The translations under genes and the position numbers were made by a program. Shown one piece after another: positions 30,301 to 42,300 of a stretch of DNA of 64,000 nucleotides; the stretch's first letter is position 1, and every line of letters starts with the position of its first letter. This DNA is from Tubiluchus corallicola. Its lineage: Eukaryota; Priapulida; Priapulimorpha; Priapulimorphida; Tubiluchidae. The notes under the pieces are model-generated. The model did no database searches, had not been told where the DNA came from, and saw nothing but the letters and a program-made list of their open reading frames with translations. The stretch covers positions 168,422 through 232,421 of the forward strand of contig JAQGDQ010002376.1 of NCBI GenBank assembly GCA_030141605.1. Direction: 5' to 3'.

Positions 30301-33300
30301 TTTGCTACCAATATGAGGAAACGTGCTTAATTAACTCTATGATTCTCAGTCTGATAACACGCATGTCAACTGTAGTACAGAGTTAGAACAAGTGCTAATT
30401 AATTGTTTTAAAGGTGTGGATATATTGGTCTGACTTCTAAGTTTGACTGAGTGATTCAAATTTGGCAAAATTATAAGTTAATAGAAAAAAAGTGAAGCAA
30501 ACAATTTAGAAACTCATTCTATCTAATTATTAAAGCACTTTTCCTTGGATACTTTTACTGTAATCAGTAGCTTACTGCAACCCAGCAATCTAGACTCTAG
30601 ATAGCATCAGCAGATTAATCAGTTTTCTGTAATTAGTAGTTAACCTACCACAGCCCAGTACTCTAGAACCTAGACAGTATCAGCTATTAAACCAACTTTC
30701 TGTAATCAGTAGCTAACTCACCACAACCCAGCAGTCTAGACTCTAGACAATATCAGCTGATAAATCAGTTCATGGAAATCAGTAGCTAACCTACCACATA
30801 CAGCCGTGCAGTCTATATTCTATAAGTAGCAGCAGTTTACTGTAATCAGCAGCTAACCCACCCCAGCCCAGCAGTCTAGATTATAGATCAGCAGATAAAC
30901 CAATTTACGGGTAATAAGTAGAAATAGTCTGTTGTATACGAAGTTCTTTATAACAGGGTTTGTTATATTGAAGGTTTGCTGTAGTAAGCTGATGAGCAGT
31001 GAGCTCAGACTTAAATTATGCAATTAAAACTATGTGTAAATAAATGCAATATACATTTTCAGGCGTTCATTACAGACCATCTTGGTGCTTCTTATATAGA
31101 GCCGCCGACCTTTGACCTCATGGGTTCATATAACGACTCACACTGCTGCAGTCCACTAATTTTCATTTTATCACCAGGAGCCGATCCTATGATTGGTTTA
31201 CTTAAGTTTGCCACTGACTTAGGTTTCTATGAGAATCGTATACAAAGAATATCACTTGGCCAGGGTCAGGTAAGTTGGTTATCATTATTTATTATTACTA
31301 GGTTGTAGGGCATTACCTGTACTTTAAAATTATTTAAAGAGATGTAAACGGAACGAACTCAAATGTAAACAAAATCAACATGCGGCAAATGAAATCATTC
31401 TTTGACAGTCCATAAACACAGCTACTTGGTTTAAAGTGCATTTTATCAGTATGATAATGAATAGAATAAATACATACATACATGATCATTAACAATTATG
31501 GAACAGCACTAAGTGATCAGCTAACAGTTTTATATGCAACCTACATAAAAGCCTTTCACGTGAAGTCAGTCACGACATTTAACGTGAAGAAGTACAATAG
31601 ATTGGTGAGACAATACATACAAGTTTTTGATAAAACTAAAATTGTAATAGCCACTTACAAGAGAAAAATACAAAAAAAGGAGAAAGAATGGTGAGAATTA
31701 TAATGGCACATTCAGTCTATCTGTATGTCTTTCGCCAGCTTTTCTAAGCCCTGAGTAATTTAAGAAGTTGATACTTGACGTACTGGTACAGCAAATCGTA
31801 CTAATTTTTGGGTCAATCTGCTCATATTTGGATTTTTTATAAATGTTAAATATCAGCGTGTAACAATTCGCGCTGCAATCTGCCGACACAATCAAACGAT
31901 TACTCAGTAGGAAAAAATCAACTAACAACAAAATTACCTGTGTCCAAATGTCCCATGTGTCCAAATGTCCTCATGTCCAAATGTCTTATGTGTCGAAATA
32001 TCCTGTTTCGAAAACGCCTAGTACCTATTTGTACAAATATAGCCCTATGCAGATTGCAGACTGTGAAGTTGCATATGGCATATAGACACACAATACACCC
32101 AAAACACAATATTTTTCACATGCTGTAACTTGTAGATTGCTGAGTTCTCTAGACTGTAATGTTGTCCATTGTCTAGGACTTTTTGTACATTCCTGTCACT
32201 GTTTTGTATCATATGCATATTAGCATGGATGCCATTAATTGCTTGTGGAAATATTACATTTGTTAAAGAATTCAGTGTGTAAATACGAAGTTTCTTGACT
32301 TTCAGTCTTTTCTACATCCTTATTTGTTGTTAATATAATGGATAAAAATCTGTGAAGTGACTTTTTTAGAGCATTACATTAACATAGCTTCTAGCAAGAG
32401 ACAAAGTCCCACCAACCAGCTGCTGCTAAGCAAGCAAATGAGCATTTAGTATAGGCACTTAGTTCGCAATAAATTTTGTGCTAGAATCTTAGATTATACT
32501 GCCGATTATAATGTTGTTATATGTGCTGGTTCTCTGATTATTTAGACAAATTTCTATAAATCAGTTCTGTGCATTTATCAGATCTTGGTGAGGTATCGAT
32601 AGCTCAGTCTTTCCCTCGATCTTGTAATTTTATTAGAGCCAAAATATTGCAAGCACCGACTCACAGTGATTTCTAAACTATAAGTGACCCGGATATCTAT
32701 AAACCGAATTTGTGACTTTAATTCGGCATTTTCTCAATTAGATCACAAAATAAAAAATTTGTCATCTAACAACAGAATTACACTAATAATATGTAATCAA
32801 CTAATAAATCATAGTTAATGATTTTATATGTTATTATTAATAAAACATTGAAAAGGAGCTAATACCTCGAATTGTAATATGTAAACTGACAACCATAGCA
32901 GGTTTTTCGGTGTTGTGATTGCTACATTTCAATAATTATTAATCCTACACAATTAATTAACTTGGTTTACTAGAAATACTTTTGGTTCTATATCTATACT
33001 GATGATTATGTCAATTTATAGGGTCCTATTGCAACCGACATGATTAACCGAGCAATAACCGATGGCTCATGGGTTATATTGCAAAATTGTCACTTGGCTA
33101 CCAGCTGGTTACCCAAACTAGAAAGAATTTGTGAAGAGGTTTATATTTTTTTTATTATTTACTCTTTTTCATTAGCACATATTGAATTATGGTTTACATT
33201 GATTGCATTTGCCACACGGTATTTTTGTAATGAAATTTCTAATCATTGTGTAAGATTCTTTAACTCAGGGATCAGACATGTACAACAAATAATTTAAACT

Positions 33301-36300
33301 GCCAAATTAGTTAGTTAATATTATATATGCTCACACACTCATGCACACACACACATTCATTGAAAAAGAATATAAACATAAATGTTATTGTTGTTTTACT
33401 GTGCCTATTTAACTATGTAGTATACAATTACTAGTGCATTTATTGAACTCTTTGAGTAACTTATTCAAAACAATCTCATATTCCAAGCAAGGTTGGAATA
33501 CAAATACCAAGTTACTTAATAATTAGATTATATTTGTTATATCCTTCCAGTTTGAGGTAGAGGTATATAGAATGCAAAGTAATTGTTCAGTTATTGTGTG
33601 GTAAATGCATTGTAAATATGGTATCTGGTACTCCGAAATGCCAATAAAAAAATCTGCTAATTGTATATTATAATTATGTTTTGTGCTACCTATGTTTTTA
33701 TTAAACACTTAATTATCACAGGTTTAAGTTAAAAAACTAATAAATTTTTAAATCTTGTCCTTGTGCCATTTTTTGCTGTGGCTGGACGTTGTACTTAGAT
33801 TTTTTCTTTAGTAATTGCAGTGAATAGTGTAAAATTTGGTGACATAATGTCAAATATTTTAACATAAGGATATTACAGCTATCCCGTGTATAGCTACAAC
33901 TATTGTTAGCAGTACCATCGGGGTAATTTCCTAAATTAATGCAAAACTGTTAGGCTTACATTAGGATCTTACAGTCAAAGTCCGTGCCTGATTATTGGCA
34001 CAGAATAAATTGTCTTAAGCGAATTATCACATGCAAATTTTTTTTCATTCAAGAATTATGTTGTTATAGCAAAAATAAGTCATTCTAATCATCACCCAAA
34101 TCATGCTAAAAGGTCCATGCACAGAAATATGGAGACCTACCCTGGTAAGATTTACTTTCTGATGTACACTTTCCAACTACTAATACATAGGTTGGCCATT
34201 TTAAAGATTAAAGAAAATATGTGAAAATAGATACTTTTACCATAACCACAGAAGCTTGCAGCTGATGCCAGTCGTAGCTACTTAAAATACCAGAATTTAA
34301 GTTCAAACTCCAGAGAATAAAATGTTTATTTTTGCTTTTACTTTAAATGGTGGGTAAACTCATCCCTAGAGTTTAAACTAGGAGATGTCTATCAATAAAA
34401 ATAGTGTTCTGTAATCTTTGTCTTCAAATGCTGGTCAGTACGCCCTACAGAACATGCCTGACACAAAAGGTTATAGACAACTGTTGCAGTTCGTATCACG
34501 TTGATTCTATGACTTCAACTCAGAAAATCTGATTTTGCGTAAACAACAGTAAAAGCTACATGTATACCAGGAACAAGTTGCCTAACCTTCCCGTTGAACT
34601 GGTCGGTAAGATGCCCATGATACAGCAGCTTCAACCATTTTTGCTGTGGTTCTTTTTATTCAGAATAAAATTTGTTATAGCAAGAACGGCAGTCAATTAG
34701 ACTGCATTAGTACTGTTATTTTATTGTTGCTCTTAATAGAACTTGTTATAGCAGGAACGAATCAACGAGACGGCACTACTACTGCTATTTTGTTGTTTTG
34801 TAGACTATCAGACCAGAAATAACTCACAGCGACTTCCGTTTGTGGCTGACGACTTATCCATCTGATCAGTTTCCCGTTTCTACCTTGCAAAATGGTGTCA
34901 AGATGACGAATGAACCCCCAAAAAGTTTGCGAGCAAATTTGTTGAGATCTTACCTAAATGATCCTGTATCTGATATGAGGTTCTTCAACACTTGTGAGCA
35001 ACCAGAGGTGGATGTGCACATTTGTAAAACTTTAATTTTTTTTAAATACAATGACTGCAGATACAACTATAGTCAAACCTTGTTATAAGCCTTCCTTTTA
35101 TAATTCAAACCTCGCTTAATGCCCAAATTTTTAGCAAAACAAAATGTCTATATTTGCATACACATGTATGTATTAATGCACTTTGTTGTAATGCCAAACT
35201 CGCCATAACGTCATCTTTTTGAGATCGAAAGCAGGCGATATAAGGAGATTGACTATATGCATATTTACTATATGCCAGTTTTCTAACAAATTCTGCAATT
35301 CATCAATAGTGCCGTATGAACAGCCAATAACAGATATCAGACATTATGTTTATTGTTTTTAGGAATCACTAAATGGTGTGTAGTGTTAAGAATCTACATG
35401 TATGTGTGCTTAATTTCATTAGTAATAATTCATTATAATTTGCAATTTCTGTTGGCGTATAAAAAACAAATATTGCCTAGTTGTTTTGGACAGCAATGCA
35501 TTTCTCACTTTCATGAACAATAGCCCTTCAGACTTACAAGCAGGGCCAGATTATGACCTTTTGGGGCCCCTAGGCTAATGAAATTATGGTGTCTCCTCAG
35601 ATGGGGCCAGGGCCCTTAATCTCAAATAAGAGGCTACTTGTTTTAAAAATTGTGTTTTTAGACTCCCGAACCTCCTTTTTTTAAAGTTGAAGTTTTATTT
35701 TAAATTAAAGGAATTATTCAGCAATGCAAAATATTAAAATATGTTACTCATTTTTTTTTAAAAAAAATATTTGAAAATTTTTTACTAGAGCCCTCAAGCT
35801 TGGGGCCCTATAGGCTGCAGCCTGTACTGGCTTATAGGATAATGTGTCCCTGCTTACAAGACTAAGATACTTCCAAACGATCAAGCTATAGTAACAAAAT
35901 TAATTTTTGAAAGAGTCTTACTCTTATGCATTTACAACAAGAAATGAGAACTATTGAACATGTACACTTAAAAATTTATAAGTAATATTTTTAACTTATA
36001 CGTCTATGGCTGGTGTACTTTTAAAATATTAGTTGTAATGTAAAAAGCATTACATGGACTGGCCCCAGCTTACTGAGCTAAGTGTCTGCCATTTCGTGTT
36101 TATAACAGGAGCATACGAGCTAGGAAAGCAAATGAATGAATTAAAACTTGTTGCACCTTAACAAAAAAGTCTTAAGGACAACAAAAAGAAAGTCGTTGCT
36201 GATTTAAGATTTGTAAGCATTGCACCAAAGTGCTGGAATAAGCTACCAGCTAAAATTAGAGAATGCTCAGATTGAATTTTTTTTAAAAGGAAACCAAAAA

Positions 36301-39300
36301 CTCATCTTTTTAAGCAGTATTGTAATGTGTAAGTGGTGAATGTTTTGGAAATTTTTTTTGATTTATAGATGGGTCTAATTGTATTATTTTTTAGTTTTTT
36401 ATCTAAATATTTTTAATTGTGCAGCACCTTTTTTTATTGAAAGAGCACTTTAGAAATAAATGCATTATTTATTACACATCATTGTAGCATTTGGCTTGGT
36501 AAAGCAACAAACTTTATATGCTGGTACTTTTGGTTCAAATGCTCATTGAGGTACATTTCTTTCCTTGCACTTTGTAAGTCTGGCTATTAACTAAATCTAG
36601 CTACTGTTTAGTCTTTTAGCTGTTTACATTTTACCAATAGCTATTATATGGATAGATTTCTTTTAACAGTTGTTTAAAAAACTGCTTTTTGGACTTTGCT
36701 TCTTCCATGCATTAGTCCAGGAAAGAAGAAAGTTTGGTCCACTTGGCTGGAATATACCATATGAATTTAATGAGTCAGACTTACGAATTAGCATTAAACA
36801 ATTAAAGGTAAGCAAATTAAGAACTCTAGTGACATATTTTCACTAAAGCCCTGTTTAGACTATCAGGCATCTCTGCTGTGACCAGATATCATTCCTGCAT
36901 GTCACTTATCTCTGGGCAAGTGTCGTGTGTTTAGATTATGAAACTTACCCATGGAAAACAATGCAGTCACTTGCAAAAAATTCAGACCTCTGGTTAAATA
37001 AATTTTATCCAGAAAAACTCATCAGGAAAGCAGTTCACTGAAAAATTATGCAAGGTGAATTTCGTCAGTGTCACGCAAAGATGACATTCACTCATGTCTA
37101 GACTATCGAAAAATCTAAACGCACTCTTAACTATGAATTATTCAAGTGCGGTGAAATAGTAGATGTGGATGCGCCCAGTCCGGGCAAAGAAATGGTAAAA
37201 ATTGGCCTTGAACTGTGCGATAGACCTGCAATTTGTTAAAATAACAGATTACAAAAAGTGCTTAAAAACGTGCTAAACTAAAGGTTATTACTATTTAGAC
37301 AAAATGAAAAATTAGATTTAAGAAGACTGAAATACAAATTATTACTTTATGATTCTAGAGATTTGAAGCAATTCTAACAAGTTTAAACTATTAACTAATT
37401 AGTAAAGTAGATAGTGACTTACATTTGCTAGTGACAACTTTGGCTTGAAAATACAACTAGTGACTGTTAAATTGTAACAAAATAGACAAAGCAATGAAAG
37501 TATCACCAAACGGCATGATCAGCATAGCGGCAACAGAAAATCTAACTATGTGTAAAAACAAGTGTGATTGATAGGTGGTGTATACTAATAAGGCTTAGGT
37601 CACGTGATTAAGACTGGCTTCGTTTCATACACTTTCAGGAAATGTATATTTGTAAAAATACAAAAAGAAAATAAATAATTATAGAAGATTAAATTAAATT
37701 GCCTGACATCAACAGTAGTATTTCATTTTGAGAACTAGTTCATGGAAATTGCATAAAAATAAATAGACTTAAAAATATTGTACGTAAATGATAAAACAGT
37801 CAGACGTACAAAACAAAAAATATAGTTTGCGGTCTATATATTTTCACTAGATGCCGTTACATTCACGGCTATATAAGACGATCAATATATTTTTCTCTGA
37901 AAGAATATTAATAAAGTACTTTTACTCTTACTCAGTATTTACCTAAAGCAAGTACTTATCATTTATAAAGTATACATAAATGACTTATCATAACAAATGT
38001 CTTTCCATTTTTCCAGATGTTTTTAGACGAGTATGATTATTTCCCATTGGAGGCACTCACATACTTAACAGGAGAATGCAATTATGGTGGTCGTGTGACA
38101 GACGATAAAGACAGACGACTCCTACTTTCTCTTTTGTCAATATTTTACACTCACGAAATATCTTGGAATGAAAAATACAAGTAAAAAGCACCTGTCTGTT
38201 AAATTTTATACTATTTAATCGTGTGATTTATTGGGTAACCATGTGAATTCCCATGGTATTTTACCACGGTTGTCAAAACTGGGGAAGGCTAACGTTTTAC
38301 CTGGAAATAACTTAGACTTCAACACTTTTACCCGTGTAATTTCAACTACCTATAAACTACCTATACACATTGTTAAAACTTTGAAAGAAAGGCAAACATT
38401 TGAGAAAACCCAAGGCCACTGAGTCCTGCACCAAAACCAGCCTACAATTGGGCATGATAAGCTATTAGGATTTAGTTATCCAACTTTTTTATAATTTACG
38501 AACTGTAATTCGTCAACCGTCTTTCCACCGTTCAATCGTCATTCCCACATTTGCCATTCTTTATCTTGCTTTGTAGTAAAAACAAATGAATCACAAAACT
38601 AATCCAGTTGCAATAAAATGTAACAGACAAAACTGGACAAATTTAATAATTGGCCATTACAGTTTATAAAGAAATAGTAGCGGTAGAGGTAGTGGAAGTG
38701 GTAGTGGTAGTGGTAGTAGTAGTGGTAGCAGCAGTAATAGCAACAGCAGTAGCAGGAATAGTATGTATATATTACTATAACACTATGCACAGATTTTATT
38801 CTATAATGCACATGCAAGCATAAAATTAAAAATGTACTTACTATAATACACTGTTTTTCATAGGTTTTCTCCGAGTGGTATTTACAAAGTGCCACAGGAA
38901 GGTGAGTATTCTACATTTGTGGACTATATTCGTAATTTGCCCATGGTTCCACACCCGGAAGTGTTTGGCTTGCATGAAAATGCTGACATAACAAAGGATA
39001 ACCAGGAAACTCAGCAGGTAATTATGTCTCTTAAATGATTTATGGGATTTCAAAAATGACTCTATAATGACTGGCTGGCTATTATTTGAAGAGACATTAA
39101 AACGACTCTTTTGAAAAATCGATCCTTTTTTTTTACAAATGGCTCCAACACACCCGTGATCACTCAAGGTAAGGATTTATACAGTTACTATTATCCATAC
39201 AGTGAAAAAATTTTTAACTTTTTCACAGTTTACGTATGTTATTGTGGAATTTAACATTCGGAACTAAGATAATGATTCCACTTTTGGATATGGTTACGGC

Positions 39301-42300
39301 ACTAAATTTTTGCTAATCCCCATACATTTTAAAATATTTTAGATATAAGATGTATTTATTTATCTACATTTATTTAAGGTAGCTGCATGTGTTATGAATT
39401 AAAAGTTTGAATTGCAAAATGATTCGATCCATTAGACATAGACATAGACATAGAACATTTATTTTCTGCATTTGTTTGACATGACAAGCTTTTTTAAATA
39501 TTACTTAATTATAGTAGTGGAGCAGGGCAAGGAAGGACCATAGGGTCATCTAGTCTCCTGCCCTGTCTTATAATTAAATTAGTATATTAAAAGTAAATGG
39601 TGAGACTGCTGATAACAAAATCAAATAGGCAAAAAATAATAATAATAAACAGTATAAATGAAAACAAAGTATAAATGAAAACAGTATAAGTGAAAACAAA
39701 AAATAATTAAGTTAGATGACACCTAAATCTAAACAAAAACAATACAATTAATACAAGTAATTATGATTATTATATATATTTTCAAATAGGGGCCTTATTG
39801 ACAGGGTGATTTTGACTGTATGGAGAGATAAAATAAGTATCAAAAAAGTGTAATATAGAAAATTTAAGAGAAAAAGTAAGTATAAGAAAGAGCAACAATT
39901 ACTTAGGAGATGAGAAAAAAAAACATTACACTCTCCATTACAAACCCACTGCATAAAGGAAGCAATAAATATGCTGGCATGTAATGCTGGTTCTGTGGGT
40001 GCTTTTATCATCTCAGCGCCTGTTACGCTGAGAATGCAAGAAACATTTTTAGCTAGTCAACTCTATATTTTTACATGTCATGCAGTACCAACTCATCATT
40101 AATTGTTACAACATTATTAAATGTTTAAAACTGACCAAATAGTGTGAATTGGGACTGTCAGTGAGTCTGAAAAACAATCACAAATGCAGTGTAGCAGCTA
40201 CTAATAGCATTATCCCTCTTCCGAGAAGGAACTTTGAAGAGAAAGTCTGCGTTTTTTATTTACAAAATACATCAATAAAAATAGTCGCATTAACAGAACT
40301 AGCATTTATTGTTAATGATGTCATACAATCACAAAATTTGCATTATTTCCAGCATTCGAAATTTATAGCGTTTTCAAGAATTTTATAACATTAGCAGCTC
40401 TCGATACGTAATCTTGATCATTGTGTTCTATTTAACTTCAGCTGTTTGATTCAATTCTACTCACACTGCCGCGACAAGGTGAAGGAGGTGGGAAATCTTC
40501 CAGTGATATCATCACAGATTTAGCAATTGATATTCTTGATAAACTGCCACCGGACTTTGACCTGGAAGAGATAGTTAAAAAGTATCCAGTCTTGTACAAT
40601 GATTCAATGAACACCGTTCTACGACAGGAACTGATTCGATTCAACAGATTGACGTCGGTCATCCGCTTAACCCTTGTAAACATTCAGAAGGCAATCAAAG
40701 GTAATGTTATTGTCTCTTTGGTTTGAAATGCGATATGTGTTCATTTCTATATATTATAATTTGTTAACTAAAGATTATAAGTAAAAAACTAGTATGCTTT
40801 CCTCTTCTAATATTTTTCTACTAATATGTAATGTGCAAGCTGAATATCAGTTCAGATACATTAATATTGAGAATGTTTATCAGGGTTATCCTGAATTAGA
40901 TTTTAGTTGCTTATCAAATTTATTTACTATCAATCTAAAGCTTGTAGCAAAGAGTAATGCAAAGTTGTTATCATCTGTCACAAGTCCACCATAATTACAC
41001 TCTCCTGTTAAGTATGTCAGTGCCTCTAATGTACACACAAGGCTAGCTGTTTGCTATTCATGTAGGTAGAGTTTGCTTGGATAGCTACATATTGGACTGT
41101 AAAGTTCTTATTGTTCTGCTTATAATTCATTGTTACAGTCAGTAAATTACTACTTCTACATCTACTACTACTACTACTGCTACTGCTGCTGCTGCTGTTG
41201 CTGCTACTACTACAAGATTCTTATTCATAGTATGGAATTTGTTCTGTCTCGCATGACGGCTTTAACTATTGTGTGTTCCTGTTAAGAAGTTTACAGTTTT
41301 TTGTATTTCAGTGGGTAACTCTAGATGTTCCTTACTATATTGACGAGTACTAGGGTAGAATTCAGCTTAACGAGTAGATTGCCTTAACTTGTAGAAAAAT
41401 ACAACTTTATTCAAGATTTGGCCCAACAAAATGGTCAACAAAAACTCTGTGGCAATGCTACAGCAATGCCCAAAATCTTGATAAATTCAGACCGTTTCAG
41501 CAGAACTCATTTAGTATTACACAATAACATGTAGTATCTTGACCCTGTTATTAGCAGATTTTCAGAATTTTAAACTTTGTGTAGTTTTAAGCTGCTTTGT
41601 GCAAATGTAATCATTAATGTTTCTTCACCTGACCTTAAGTTGTTAATTTGCAGTATGGTCTTGCTATTTTAAATATTTTAATTCTTTTTTATAGGACTGG
41701 TCTTAATGTCTACAGATTTAGAGAAATTATTTGATGCCATGCTAATTGGAAAGGTGCCAGCGGTGTGGGCTGCAAAATCCTATCCATCTCTTAAACCTCT
41801 TGGAAGTTATATTTTAGACCTTGTAGCCAGGTATGTAATGATTCACCTGTGTGAATGTTTGACTTCATCCATATAGGCATCAGTGTGTGAAATTGCATGA
41901 TATCATCTAACATCAGAGCTTCAATGCTGATACGCAGCTCAAATTCGCTAGTCGTTATTTGAATTGATAAGACTGTAGTTAGCACTGTGACTTGCAAGAT
42001 CAGGACAGGTGCTTGGAAATTAACTGCACAGGGCTGTAAAGTATACAACTAATAAATGTGATAGCAGACTATGCATTAACACTAACAAGATTAAGGTAGT
42101 GCAATCAGCTATTCATCCCCGACCTCAGAAAAGTTACACAACGTGATTTGCACGTTCCTTTTGAGAAGAACAAAAATGGGCAAGCAGCACAGCCATACAT
42201 TATAATTTTGTCTCATCATCATTATCATCATCAACATTTAAGTCCATCATTCCCATTAGATGGGGTTGGACAGGGGTCTGCCAATGGCCCACCTCCAAAT

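Larger units (their letters stand above)
22573..35007 (+). other. Dynein strut and AAA6 region, exons 24-32
   Basis: Exons: 22573-22758, 22899-22979, 24030-24191, 26465-26625, 29237-29394, 29683-29837, 31063-31269, 33022-33138 and 34804-35007 (residues 1193-1669). Exon 24 carries [20 protein letters not shown], the start of the strut helices that brace the stalk. Exons 27-28 give [14 protein letters not shown] and [21 protein letters not shown]6 motifs include [45 protein letters not shown] and [20 protein letters not shown]. Exon 28 uses an acceptor ending CGAG; the two AGs just downstream would both put a stop in frame. Confidence 0.9.
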
